DNA of 64,000 nucleotides from JBOFFC01 sp051648405 (GCA_051648405.1 JBOFFC010000146.1:24575-88574); one strand, 5' to 3'. Counted from the stretch's first letter, positions 45,251-54,009 are shown. Made by a program: numbers and translations. The notes: a model not told the origin generated them from the sequence alone.

Positions 45251-45475
45251 ATGATCCGACTCACCCGGCTCGGCGGCGACGCTTTCCTACTCAACGCCGA
45301 GCTCGTCAAGTACGTCGAGTCGCTCCCCGATACTTACGTGACGCTCACTAGCGGAGACCGACTCGTTGTTTCCGAGACTCCCGACGAGGTCTTGCGGCGC
45401 GTGATCGAGTACCAGCGATCGAAGCACCTGCTCCCGCCGCCCCACGGCGGCCGCGAAGCAGCGACGTACCCGTGA
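45251..45475 (+). CDS. flbD: FlbD/SwrD-family small flagellar protein
   Basis: 74-residue protein with the family pattern IRLTRLGGDAFLLNAELVKYVE, TLTSGDRLVVSETPDEV and a final RVIEYQR helix. Homologues lie beside motA in many bacteria; SwrD in Bacillus raises flagellar power. This FlbD is not the Caulobacter sigma-54 activator of the same name. The stop overlaps the motA GTG start (GTGA), so expression with the stator is coupled. Confidence 0.88.
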   Translation: MIRLTRLGGDAFLLNAELVKYVESLPDTYVTLTSGDRLVVSETPDEVLRRVIEYQRSKHLLPPPHGGREAATYP

Positions 45476-46275
45476 TCCCCTTCCCCGCTCCACCGGCCGC
45501 CTCAGCTCGCATGGACGTCGCCTCTACCGCCGGGGTCGTGATCGCCGTCGTGCTGCTGCTCGCTTCGGTAGCGGTCGGGGGGGGGAACCTGTTCGCGTTC
45601 TGGGACTCGTCGTCGGTGCTCTTGGTGCTGGGGGGTTCGGTGGCGGCGGCGCTGATCTCGTTCCCCTCGCGCAACCTTGCGTCGGTCCTCACGGTCGCGC
45701 GGAAGGTCTTCTTCCGCATCGATCCGTTGGTCGATGACGTCGTGGCCGAAGTCGTGGGGCTCGCCGAGATCGCGCGCCGCGACGGGCTGCTCGCGCTCGA
45801 TCGCATGTCTGACGACGTGCGGAACGACTTCCTGCGACTGGGCGTTCAGATGGCAGTCGATGGGGCCCGGGCCGAGGTCATCGAGGACGTGCTCCGCAAC
45901 GAGATCGAAGCGGTCGCCACGCGGCACCGCGACGGGAAGGCGATGATCGAGTGCATGGGGCGCTTCGCCCCCGCGTTCGGGATGATCGGGACGCTCGTCG
46001 GCCTGATCATCATGCTCGGCGACATGAGCGACCCGTCGAAGATCGGCGACGGCATGGCGGTCGCCCTGCTGACGACCCTCTACGGAGCGTTGGCGGCGAA
46101 CGTCGTGTTCCTCCCCTTCGCCGAGAAGCTCGGACGCTCCAGCAAGCAAGAGCGGACCGTCATGGAAGTGGTCGTCCGGGGCGTGCTCGCGATCCAGTCG
46201 GGCGAGCACCCGCGCATCGTCGAGCGAAAGCTCGGGGCGTTCTTGCCGTCGCGCACGCGGTCGAGAGCCGCCTGA
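45472..46275 (+). CDS. motA: Flagellar stator protein MotA
   Basis: Ion-channel stator subunit, 267 residues. Four membrane helices (about 16-34, 40-58, 160-180 and 190-215) bracket a large cytoplasmic loop that touches FliG. The conserved FAPAFGMIGTLVGLI and AVALLTTLYGALAANV segments carry the channel proline and threonine. It begins at a GTG overlapping flbD; an ATG at 45511 is an alternative. Paired with MotB three bases downstream. Confidence 0.93.
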   Translation: MIPFPAPPAASARMDVASTAGVVIAVVLLLASVAVGGGNLFAFWDSSSVLLVLGGSVAAALISFPSRNLASVLTVARKVFFRIDPLVDDVVAEVVGLAEIARRDGLLALDRMSDDVRNDFLRLGVQMAVDGARAEVIEDVLRNEIEAVATRHRDGKAMIECMGRFAPAFGMIGTLVGLIIMLGDMSDPSKIGDGMAVALLTTLYGALAANVVFLPFAEKLGRSSKQERTVMEVVVRGVLAIQSGEHPRIVERKLGAFLPSRTRSRAA

Positions 46276-46278
46276 GCC

Positions 46279-47004
46279 ATGGGCGCCCCCAAGCCGAGCC
46301 GATCGATGGTTGACGACGAAGACACGACTCCGCCGGGCGCCCCCGAGTGGGCGGTCACGTTCGGCGACATGATGTCGCTGCTGCTGACGTTTTTCATCAT
46401 GCTCGTTTCGATGAGCGACGTTCGGCAAGACGAGCGCTACCAGGCGATGCTCGAATCGATGCGCGAGCAGTTCGGGCACGACCTGTCGCTCGCGTCGCTG
46501 GTCCCACGCAGCTCGCCGTCGGCCGACTCGGCCGTGCAGTCGCTGGCGAGCCTAGGGAGGGCGAAGCGCGCCGACCTTCTCGAGGGGGGGTCGCGCGTCG
46601 ATAGCCTCGTCGGGGACGCGGCCCAACTCGGGACCCTCCGACCCGGCCGCGCCCCAACGGTGGGGGCGATGGTGTACTTCGCCGAAGACTCCGCGACGCT
46701 CGACGACGAGGCCCTACGGGCGGTCCGCGAAGTCGCGACGCAGGTCGCTGGCAAGCCGCAGACCATCGAGGTCCGCGGGCACGCCACGATCCGACCGACC
46801 AGTGGCGGTGACCATTGGGAGCTCGCCTACCGACGCGCAAGGACCGTGCTCGACGCGCTCGTTGCGCAGGGGATCGACCCCGACCGGGCGCGGATCGGCT
46901 CGGCCGGGCGGAACGACCCGCTCGACGACCGCCCCGACGCCAACACCCGGCGCCGCAACGCACGGGTCGAGGTGCTGCTGTGGGATTCCTACCCGGGCGA
47001 GTAA
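46279..47004 (+). CDS. motB: Flagellar stator protein MotB
   Basis: Peptidoglycan-anchored stator subunit, 241 residues. A single membrane helix at about 29-47 includes the ion-carrying Asp30 (FGDMMSLLLTFF), followed by a plug-like region and an OmpA-type C-terminal domain (IEVRGHATIR, RARTVLDALVAQGID, RIGSAGRNDP). The ion used (proton or sodium) cannot be told from sequence here. Followed by a 175-base gap with a hairpin before fliL. Confidence 0.93.
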   Translation: MGAPKPSRSMVDDEDTTPPGAPEWAVTFGDMMSLLLTFFIMLVSMSDVRQDERYQAMLESMREQFGHDLSLASLVPRSSPSADSAVQSLASLGRAKRADLLEGGSRVDSLVGDAAQLGTLRPGRAPTVGAMVYFAEDSATLDDEALRAVREVATQVAGKPQTIEVRGHATIRPTSGGDHWELAYRRARTVLDALVAQGIDPDRARIGSAGRNDPLDDRPDANTRRRNARVEVLLWDSYPGE

Positions 47005-47082
47005 CGCCGGCCGTAACGGGTGCGGTCGGTCGGGTTGCGCGGCTGGCGCCGGCCTGCCGGCAAGCAGTCCCGCGGCCCCGGC

Positions 47083-47101
47083 GACGGTCGGAACGACCGT
47101 C
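47083..47101. other. Small perfect hairpin between motB and fliL
   Basis: gacggtcg (47083-47090) and cgaccgtc (47094-47101) pair perfectly around gaa. It lies in the 175-base motB-fliL gap, the longest untranslated stretch within the structural operon. No T-run follows, so an RNA-processing or attenuation role is possible but unproven. Confidence 0.45.
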
Positions 47102-47179
47102 CAGGGTCGTGCAACCTAACGTTGTCGGTTCACTCCGCCGCCGGCTATCGCCAGCGGCGCCACCGCCGGAGCCTCGATC

Positions 47180-47734
47180 GTGACTGCCGAAGAAACTCAA
47201 TCGAAGCGCGGCGGCGGGATCATGACCCTCGTGAAAGTCGTGGCCTTCGTGTCGATCCTCGTCGTGGTCGAGCTCGTCGCGGCCGCCATGCTGCTCCCCT
47301 CTGCCGCCGACACCGAAGAGCTGGTCCAGGAGATTGCGGCAGCCAAGGAAGGGGAGGAAGCGGCGGCCGAGGACAAACACGAAGACGAGGAATCGATCGG
47401 CCACGCCCACGAGAAGACGAGCGAAGTCTCGCTCGGCGAGTACAAGGTCACGCGGTTCTCCCCCGAGACCGACAAGACGATTAACATCGACTTCAAGGCC
47501 TACGCCGTCGTCCTGGAGGAGGAAGAAAAGGACTTCGAGCACGAGTACAAGGCCAACAAGAGCCGCATCCAAGAGCAGATCGTGATGACCATGCACGCGG
47601 CCGAGGCGGCCGACCTCTCCGCCCCCGGTCTGGGCTTGATCAAGCGGCAGATACTTGAGAAGACCAATCGCGCTCTCGGGCGGCCCCTGCTGCGCGAGGT
47701 CGGCTTTACGCGAATCAACTTCGTAGAACGCTAG
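47180..47734 (+). CDS. fliL: Stator-associated protein FliL
   Basis: Single-pass inner membrane protein of 184 residues that rings the stator and helps torque. One helix at about 18-40 precedes an acidic Glu/Lys/Asp-rich linker (45-85) and the FliL domain (INIDFKAYAVVLEEE, IQEQIVMTMHAAEAADLSAPGL, LLREVGFTRINF). The start is a GTG. The SPFH-like periplasmic domain is complete. Confidence 0.9.
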   Translation: MTAEETQSKRGGGIMTLVKVVAFVSILVVVELVAAAMLLPSAADTEELVQEIAAAKEGEEAAAEDKHEDEESIGHAHEKTSEVSLGEYKVTRFSPETDKTINIDFKAYAVVLEEEEKDFEHEYKANKSRIQEQIVMTMHAAEAADLSAPGLGLIKRQILEKTNRALGRPLLREVGFTRINFVER

Positions 47735-47781
47735 CGACGCTGTCGTCGCCCGGCGGATCGCGAGGCCAAGGACGGGCCACG

Positions 47782-48444
47782 ATGGCGGACGGATCGGACC
47801 AGATCGGCCAGGACGACATCGAGGAGCTGCTGCGCATGTCGCGAGAAGGCGCTGCGCCCGCTCCCCAAGCGCCCTCCGCGTCCACTTCCGCCGCGAGTGA
47901 CGGCGGCGACTTCTCGCTCGGACAGGACGAGATCGAAGCGCTGATGGCGGGGGCGGCCGGAAGGGCGACCCCGGGCGCCGCTGTCGTTGCCGCGGTCGCC
48001 CTCTCCCCGTCTTCCCAGCCCTCCCGCCCGGCCGCCAGCGCGACGTCCTACGCGACGGCGAACGACATCGAGCTGCTGCTCTCCAAGGCGGAGGAAGCGA
48101 TCGCCTCGATCGACGCCCAGGACTCTCCCCTTCCCGCGGGAGTGAAGGCGTTTCGACTCGACGAGTTCGGCGGCACTCCGGCGAACGAAGACGCGGCCAC
48201 GTTGCAACTGGTCCGCGACGTACAGCTCGACCTGAAGATCGAGCTCGGCCGCACGCGGATGCCGCTGGAAGACGTCCTGCGCCTGCGGCGCGAGGCGGTC
48301 GTGACACTCGACAAGCTCGCCGGCGACCCGGTGGACGTTTACGCCAACGGCCGACTCATCGCGCGGGGCGAGGTGCTCGTCCTGAACGACAACTTCTGCG
48401 TTCGGGTCACGGAGCTCGTCGTCGGCGACGCCGCGGTGGCGTAG
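47782..48444 (+). CDS. fliN: Flagellar switch protein FliN with repeated FliM-type motifs
   Basis: C-ring protein of 220 residues. The C-terminal SpoA domain (about 140-215: LDLKIELGRTRMPLEDVLRL, PVDVYANGRLIARGEVL) identifies FliN. The first 100 residues carry three short copies of a FliM/FliY-type N-terminal motif (consensus LSQDEIDALL): QIGQDDIEELL at 7-17, SLGQDEIEALM at 45-55 and TANDIELLL at 92-100, joined by Ala/Ser/Pro linkers. In FliM this motif binds phospho-CheY. No fliM gene lies in the window. Confidence 0.9.
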   Translation: MADGSDQIGQDDIEELLRMSREGAAPAPQAPSASTSAASDGGDFSLGQDEIEALMAGAAGRATPGAAVVAAVALSPSSQPSRPAASATSYATANDIELLLSKAEEAIASIDAQDSPLPAGVKAFRLDEFGGTPANEDAATLQLVRDVQLDLKIELGRTRMPLEDVLRLRREAVVTLDKLAGDPVDVYANGRLIARGEVLVLNDNFCVRVTELVVGDAAVA

Positions 48445-48596
48445 CGCTCGGCGCCAGCGGGCGCGCGTCCCACGCGACGTGGGGCGACTGGGGTAGACGC
48501 CCCCCCGGAACCCCCTCTAGAAGCCCGTGCATTCTGCGCGCGAGGACGTTTCCCTTTCGCGCCCGCACGCTCTGGAGTCGGGAACGCGATCCTGCG

Positions 48597-49778
48597 ATGG
48601 CTTCCTTACGCATCCTCGCCTCGCTCGTACTGCTCTCCGCGCCGGTCGGCGGAGTCGCGGGAGACCTCATCGACGCGCCCCCCTTCGCGCGATCGCGCCC
48701 GGGGCTCGCTTCGGTCGGACCGCGAGGCCTCCCCGAGGTGAAGCCGAAGCTCGCGGACACGCCGACTCGCGATTTCGCGGTCGAGCCGGCCGCCTTCCAG
48801 AGTTCATCGCACGCCAAGCCGCTGCTCGACAGCGGGTCGCTCTGGCCGGAAGACCTTTCGCCACGCGAACGCGCCGGCGATGCGATCCGTGGCCGCATCG
48901 CCGCGCCGTTCACCGAATCGCGTCCGGTTGCTTCCGACCCCACGCCACGTGAGACGACGTTCACGTTCAACCACCTGCGCGAGCCGCTCTCCGCCGCTTC
49001 GCCGACTTCTGCGAGGGCAAAGGCGCTGCGACCCGATCGGCCCTCGGTAGCGCCACTCGCCGAGCCACTGATCGAGACCAAAGCCTCGGTCGCCGAGCCC
49101 GAGTCGAGAACGACCCCCGCCCGCGACGAGCCCCTCGCGGCGCCGGTCGCAACGCTGAGCGCGGAAGTCGCACAGTTGAACGCCACCGCGGCCCCCTCGG
49201 TCACCCCGTCGGCGACGGTCGCCACGCCAACTGCGAAGGGGATGCCACTCGGTGGCGCCAGTAAACGAACGGCGTCCCCCGACTTCCGACCGGCGAACCC
49301 GCTGAACGCGCTGCTCGCCTGGCGACCCTCGGCGGGGACGTTGGCCACGGCCACGTCGGCGCTGGCCGTCGTCTTGGGTCTGTTGTGCGTCTCGGCGTGG
49401 GTGGTCAAGCGCAGTTTGCCGCGCTCGGCCCGCGTGCTGCCGACCGACGTCGCCGAGGTGCTGGGGCGTGTCCCCCTGGCCGGCCGCCAGGTGGGCCAAC
49501 TGCTGCGCGTTGGGCGCAAGCTGCTGCTGGTGGTGGTGACCCCCACCGGCGTCGAGACGCTCACCGAAATCACCGACGAGGAGGACGTGCAGAACTTGCT
49601 ACGGATCTGCGACGAGTCGCACGGCCGCGGCGCCGAGGCGGCCTTCGACGACGTCTTCCGCCAGATGGCACGCGAACCGGCGCGCTCGGGCTTCCTCGGC
49701 GACGAGGGGCTCGACTACGACCCGCGGCAGCTCGCAGCGGCGTACGCCCGCACCCCCGGGGGGCGCGCGAGTGCTTAG
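48597..49778 (+). CDS. fliO: Flagellar biosynthesis protein FliO, extended
   Basis: Stabiliser of the FliP export complex. The FliO core sits in the C-terminal third: a membrane helix at about 249-270, then VLGRVPLAGRQVGQLLRVGRKLLLVVV. The N-terminal 240 residues form a signal-peptide-led, Pro/Ser/Ala-rich exported region without recognised domains, so the 393-residue protein is two to four times the usual FliO. Its last codons overlap the fliP start by eight bases. Confidence 0.82.
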   Translation: MASLRILASLVLLSAPVGGVAGDLIDAPPFARSRPGLASVGPRGLPEVKPKLADTPTRDFAVEPAAFQSSSHAKPLLDSGSLWPEDLSPRERAGDAIRGRIAAPFTESRPVASDPTPRETTFTFNHLREPLSAASPTSARAKALRPDRPSVAPLAEPLIETKASVAEPESRTTPARDEPLAAPVATLSAEVAQLNATAAPSVTPSATVATPTAKGMPLGGASKRTASPDFRPANPLNALLAWRPSAGTLATATSALAVVLGLLCVSAWVVKRSLPRSARVLPTDVAEVLGRVPLAGRQVGQLLRVGRKLLLVVVTPTGVETLTEITDEEDVQNLLRICDESHGRGAEAAFDDVFRQMAREPARSGFLGDEGLDYDPRQLAAAYARTPGGRASA

Positions 49779-50775
49779 CCTTCGGACCGCCGCGATCCTA
49801 GTCGCTGCGCTCGTCGCCTCGCCCGCGGCGCTCGCGCAGGTTGCAGACGCCCCCTCGACCAGCGTCCTCACGCTGACCGAGGAAGGTCTGCAAACCACCG
49901 ACGAGCGGGCGGGCGAGAAGCGGCTCGCCGCCGAGCAGAAGTCCGACCGAGACACGGTCGATCAGGAAGGCTCCGAGCGAGACGACGCCAAACGGACCGA
50001 TATCGACGCGCCACTGACCGAGGGGCTGCTCGCCGTCGGAGGCCCCGAGGACTGGACCAAACCCGATCGCCTGAGCTCGACGCTCCAGGTAATGCTGCTA
50101 CTGACGGTCATCAGCCTCGCCCCGGCGGTGCTGCTGATGACCACCAGCTTCGTGCGGGTGATCATCGTGCTCGGCCTGCTTCGGCAGGCGCTCGGGACGC
50201 AGCAGGCGCCCCCGAGCCAAGTGATCACGTCGATCGCGCTGTTCGTCACGCTGCTGCTGATGACCCCCGTTTGGAAGCAGGCGTACGACCGGGGCATCGC
50301 CCCCTACCAAGACGGCAAGCTCTCACTCGACGAAGCGCTCGAGCGCACGGCGAAGCCGATCCGCGCCTTCATGGCCAACCAGATCGATCGCCTCGGCAAT
50401 CACGACGACGTGCGGTTGTTCCTCACCCGTCTGCCCGAAGCGATCGACCCCGCGACCGGCGAGCCGTGGGACAACTACGACTACTTCGAAGTGTCCGGCG
50501 GCAAGCGCCTGGTGCCGCTCGCCGCGCTGCTGCCGGCCTACATGCTCAGCGAGCTCAAGACGGCGTTCCTGATCGGCTTCCAGATCTACCTGCCGTTCGT
50601 GATCATCGACCTGGTGGTCGCCAGCATCACGATCTCGATGGGCATGCTGATGCTGCCGCCGGTGCTGATCTCGCTCCCCTTCAAGCTGCTGCTGTTCGTG
50701 CTTGTCGATGGCTGGACGCTTGTGATCGAGATGCTGCTCGAGAGCTTCGCCCCGTTGTCGATGGTCACCGGATAG
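49771..50775 (+). CDS. fliP: Flagellar export gate protein FliP
   Basis: Pentameric export-gate subunit, 334 residues. A signal peptide at 1-22 and an about 75-residue charged periplasmic extension precede the four-helix FliP core (LAPAVLLMTTSFVRVIIVLGLLRQALGTQQAPPSQV, then IDLVVASITISMGMLMLPPV near the end). E. coli FliP is about 245 residues, so the extension is extra. Starts at GTG inside the fliO end; a heptamer run separates it from fliQ. Confidence 0.93.
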   Translation: MLSLRTAAILVAALVASPAALAQVADAPSTSVLTLTEEGLQTTDERAGEKRLAAEQKSDRDTVDQEGSERDDAKRTDIDAPLTEGLLAVGGPEDWTKPDRLSSTLQVMLLLTVISLAPAVLLMTTSFVRVIIVLGLLRQALGTQQAPPSQVITSIALFVTLLLMTPVWKQAYDRGIAPYQDGKLSLDEALERTAKPIRAFMANQIDRLGNHDDVRLFLTRLPEAIDPATGEPWDNYDYFEVSGGKRLVPLAALLPAYMLSELKTAFLIGFQIYLPFVIIDLVVASITISMGMLMLPPVLISLPFKLLLFVLVDGWTLVIEMLLESFAPLSMVTG

Positions 50776-50776
50776 C

Positions 50777-50858
50777 TGTCCGCCGTCCGTACCCACGAAC
50801 GCGGCAACCCGTCGCCAGCCCCCCCCTTCCGCCTTCCGCCTTCGCCCTTCCGCCTTCC
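50777..50858. repeat. Pyrimidine-rich heptamer repeat abutting the fliQ start
   Basis: Units cttccgc, cttccgc, cttcgcc, cttccgc and a partial cttcc end exactly at the fliQ ATG (50859); less regular units such as tgtccgc and cgtccgt precede them in the same register from just after the fliP stop. No Shine-Dalgarno is possible in this pyrimidine tract, so fliQ translation probably depends on coupling or another route. Confidence 0.7.
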
Positions 50859-51125
50859 ATGGACCCCTCCCTCGCCGTCGATCTCGGTCGCGAAGCGCTC
50901 TACGTGACGACGATTATTTCGGCGCCGATCTTGGTGTCGGGGGTAGTCGTGGGCCTGGTCGTCGGGCTTGCGCAGGCGCTGACGCAGATCCAGGAGCAAA
51001 CGGTGGCGTTCGTACCGAAGCTCATGGCGATGGTTCTGGCGCTCGCCTTCACGCTCCCTTGGATCCTCGGTCAGCTCGTCGAGTACTCCGAGAACCTGAT
51101 CCGCGACATCCCCGGCACGCTTTGA
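50859..51125 (+). CDS. fliQ: Flagellar export gate protein FliQ
   Basis: Small export-gate subunit of 88 residues with two membrane helices (about 16-40 and 52-76) and the family signature VVGLVVGLAQALTQIQEQTVAFVPK. Length is standard. The start is set at the ATG at 50859, directly after a pyrimidine heptamer repeat, so no ribosome site is seen. FliQ wraps the FliP/FliR core of the export gate. Confidence 0.94.
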   Translation: MDPSLAVDLGREALYVTTIISAPILVSGVVVGLVVGLAQALTQIQEQTVAFVPKLMAMVLALAFTLPWILGQLVEYSENLIRDIPGTL

Positions 51126-51188
51126 AACGCCTGACTGCTGAGGTCGTGGCGGCGCGTTCGCGTCAGGCGGCGGCGGCAAGGAGACGCA

Positions 51189-52013
51189 ATGCTCGGCCTT
51201 GAGCAATCGCTGACCGACCTGGGAATGACCTTCGCGCTGGTGCTCGCGCGCGTCGGCGCGATGATCGCCACGGCCCCGCTATTCTCCGACGGCGGGGTTC
51301 CGATGCGCGTCCGCGCGCTGCTCGCCGTCTCGCTCGCGGCGCTCGTGACCCCGCTAGTTTTGGGCGACTCGAACACGGGGGTCACGACGGCCGCCGAGCT
51401 CGGCGCCCGCGCGGCGGCCGAGGGAGTGATCGGGGCGTCGATCGGGCTGGGGGTCGCGATCGTGCTCGCCGGGGTCCAGCTCGCCGGCGAGACCGTCGGC
51501 CAGATGAGCGGCATGGCGCTCGCCGAAGGGGCTGACCCCTTCACCGACCTCAACTCGTCGGTCTTCAGCCAGATCTACCAGTACGTCACCGTGGCGGTGT
51601 TCGTCGCCCTCGGGGGGCATTCGCAGCTCGTCGATGGCCTGCTGACCACGTTCGAGCACGCCCCCGCCGGGGCGGTTGGTTCGCTCAGTGGGGTCGCCGA
51701 GCACGCCCTGGGGCTCGTCGCCGTTGGGTTCGAGCTCGGCATCCGCGCTGCGGCGCCGCTCGTCATCGCGCTGTTCCTGGCGACGATTCTCCTCGGGTTC
51801 GTCAGCCGCACGCTGCCGCAGATCAACGCGATGGGCGTCGGCTTTGGGTTCAACGCGATCCTGACCCTGGGGATCCTGATGGCCACGCTCGGCGCGGTCG
51901 CGTGGGGGTTCCAAGGGCCGCTGAACGAGACGATCGCGGGCCTCGTCGAGTCGGTGAACCTCGACCCGAGCGAATCGCGCGTCGATCCCACGCCACTCCC
52001 GGCCCGAGAGTGA
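51189..52013 (+). CDS. fliR: Flagellar export gate protein FliR
   Basis: Polytopic export-gate protein of 274 residues with six or so membrane helices. The ARVGAMIATAPLFSDGGVPMRVR start, the GETVGQMSGMALAEGADP loop (typically GxxxGxQMGF) and the final ALFLATILLGFVSRTLPQINAMGVGF match the family. Three bases separate it from flhB. Forms the export channel with FliP and FliQ. Confidence 0.94.
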   Translation: MLGLEQSLTDLGMTFALVLARVGAMIATAPLFSDGGVPMRVRALLAVSLAALVTPLVLGDSNTGVTTAAELGARAAAEGVIGASIGLGVAIVLAGVQLAGETVGQMSGMALAEGADPFTDLNSSVFSQIYQYVTVAVFVALGGHSQLVDGLLTTFEHAPAGAVGSLSGVAEHALGLVAVGFELGIRAAAPLVIALFLATILLGFVSRTLPQINAMGVGFGFNAILTLGILMATLGAVAWGFQGPLNETIAGLVESVNLDPSESRVDPTPLPARE

Positions 52014-52016
52014 CGC

Positions 52017-53102
52017 GTGGCCGAATCGTCGGGTGAAAAAAGTTTCGACGCGACACCCTACCGCCGCCAGCAGGCGCGCGAGAAAGGGCAGGTTCCTTAC
52101 AGCCAAGACCTCGGCTCGGCGGTGCTGTTGCTCGCCGGCGCGGGGGTGCTGCAACTGTTCGGCGGGGCGGTCGCCACGGCGATCGCCGGCATCTTCCGCA
52201 GGTTCCTTGAGTCGCCGTTCGACCTGCTGGCCGACCGGAGCACGCTCTACGCCCTGGGGGGCGAGCTATCGCTTCAACTGCTGTTCAGCGTGGCCCCCGT
52301 GCTGTTCTCGCTGATGCTCGCCGCCGTGGTGGTGAGCGTCGCGCAGGTCGGCTTCTTGTTTGTGCCCGACAAACTGCAGCCCGACTGGGGCCGCGTCAAC
52401 CCGCTGCAAGGGTTCCAGCGATTATTCTCGGCGCAGGGGGTCGCAAGGCTCGGCTTCGGGCTGTTCAAGGTGATGGTGGTCGCGGTGGTCGGCGCCGCCG
52501 TCTTGTGGCGACGCGCTTCGCAGGTGATCGAGTCGGCCGAGCTCGAGATCGGCGCACTAGCGAAGCTGCTGGTCGATTCGTCGTTCGAGGTCACCTACTG
52601 GATCGGCGGCGCTCTGCTGATCCTCGCGCTAGGGGACTACCTTTTCCAGTTCTGGAAGCACGAGCAGGACCTCAAGATGACCTCGCAAGAGATCAAAGAG
52701 GAAATGCGCAACATGCAGGGCGACCCAGAGATCCAGGCGCGCCGCCGCCAGGTGCAGCGGCAGATGGCGATGGCCAGGATCGGCACGGCCGTCCCCAAGG
52801 CCGACGTCGTGGTCACCAACCCGACCGAGCTCGCCGTGGCCCTACGCTACGACCCCGCGACGATGGCCGCCCCGGTCGTTCTGGCGAAGGGGGCCGGGGT
52901 CCTCGCCCAGCGGATCCGGCGCCTGGCCCTCGAAGCGGGGGTCCCGATCGTCGAGCGGAAACCCCTCGCTCAGCTCCTGTACAAAGAGGTGAACATCAAC
53001 CGTCCCGTCCCGGTCGATAGCTACGCCGCGGTGGCCGAGGTCCTGGCGTACGTCTACCAGCTCAAGGGGAAGAAGCCGCCGGCGCCCCCGCGTGCCGCGT
53101 AG
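52017..53102 (+). CDS. flhB: Flagellar export switch protein FlhB with NPTE cleavage motif
   Basis: Export-gate subunit that flips substrate specificity, 361 residues, GTG start. Four membrane helices (roughly 32-60, 85-115, 145-165 and 190-210) precede a cytoplasmic domain with the linker MTSQEIKEEM. The self-cleavage motif reads TNPTE (268-271) instead of the nearly universal NPTH; Asn and Pro, which do the cleavage, are kept. Last gene of the flagellar operon. Confidence 0.94.
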   Translation: MAESSGEKSFDATPYRRQQAREKGQVPYSQDLGSAVLLLAGAGVLQLFGGAVATAIAGIFRRFLESPFDLLADRSTLYALGGELSLQLLFSVAPVLFSLMLAAVVVSVAQVGFLFVPDKLQPDWGRVNPLQGFQRLFSAQGVARLGFGLFKVMVVAVVGAAVLWRRASQVIESAELEIGALAKLLVDSSFEVTYWIGGALLILALGDYLFQFWKHEQDLKMTSQEIKEEMRNMQGDPEIQARRRQVQRQMAMARIGTAVPKADVVVTNPTELAVALRYDPATMAAPVVLAKGAGVLAQRIRRLALEAGVPIVERKPLAQLLYKEVNINRPVPVDSYAAVAEVLAYVYQLKGKKPPAPPRAA

Positions 53103-53190
53103 TCTCCTGTGACCGGGGGCGACGCTTCTCGCTGAGCGGTCGCGGGGCCGTTATCCTGGCGGGCCTCACCCCCCCGCGGAGCCCGCCCCG

Positions 53191-54009
53191 ATGTCGTCCC
53201 GTTCCCGCTGGATCGCCCTTGTCACGCTCGACGAGCCCGTGCCGGTTGATCCCGCCAGGTTCCTCGCGGAGTACGCCCGCGGTCTGGGCGACGCAGCGGA
53301 CACGCCGGTTGAGACCAGCCGGACCAGCGCCGCCACGACCTTCGCCTGGCCCGACCCGCAGCGCCCCGAGGGGGGAGGGGGCGCGACGCTCAACGTGACG
53401 CTAATCGACCGGCCGATCCCCCGCTCGCAACTGGAGGGCCCCTGCGCAACCGCTTGGTATTGGCCCGAAGCCGATCGCGTCCTGCGCGACCACACGGCGC
53501 ACCTGTTCGTGACCCTGCTCGACGAGGATCGCAAGGCGGTCGGCCCGGCGATGCGGATGACACGCGTCGTCGCGGCGCTCGCGAACGCTACCCGCGCAAC
53601 GGGGATCCTGTGGGGGGCCAGCGGCGCGGTCCACGAGCCGCGCGCGTTCGCCGAGCTGGCCGCGACCGCTACGACCGAACAACTGCCGCTCAACCTGTGG
53701 ATCGATTTCCGCGTCTACGAGAACGACGCCGACCCCGAACGAGCCGACGGGCTCAGCCCGGGCTTCGGCATGTTCACGACCGGACTCGACGCCCTCGGTC
53801 ACCGCGAGTTCGAGACGCCGCGCTACGACGGCGATCCCCAACGCCTGGTCGCCGCCGTCTACAACGTCGCGCATTACGTGCTCGAGAAGCAGGCGGTCCT
53901 GCGCGACGGCGAAGTGATCGGACTCCCCAACGGCGACGAGGTGACGATCCGTGAAGAACGCTCGATGATCGACGCCGAGCAAGAGGCGCTGCGGCTCGAC
54001 CTCAACTAG
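53191..54009 (+). CDS. DUF4261-like protein of unknown function
   Basis: 272-residue soluble protein. It opens WIALVTLDEPVPVD, has a central beta-rich region (RDHTAHLFVTLLDEDRK, RATGILWGASGAVHEP) and a C-terminal stretch (LVAAVYNVAHYVLEKQAVLRDGEVIGLPNGDEVTI region) that resembles DUF4261 proteins, as I recall that family; no search was possible. No catalytic motif was recognised. It follows flhB by 88 bases but is likely a separate unit; the next gene is convergent. Confidence 0.6.
   Translation: MSSRSRWIALVTLDEPVPVDPARFLAEYARGLGDAADTPVETSRTSAATTFAWPDPQRPEGGGGATLNVTLIDRPIPRSQLEGPCATAWYWPEADRVLRDHTAHLFVTLLDEDRKAVGPAMRMTRVVAALANATRATGILWGASGAVHEPRAFAELAATATTEQLPLNLWIDFRVYENDADPERADGLSPGFGMFTTGLDALGHREFETPRYDGDPQRLVAAVYNVAHYVLEKQAVLRDGEVIGLPNGDEVTIREERSMIDAEQEALRLDLN

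Noticed and set aside
46397..48307. Minus-strand frame of 636 codons antisense to motB, fliL and fliN
   Set aside because: Arg/Pro-rich composition, three real genes on the other strand with clear families, no start signal.
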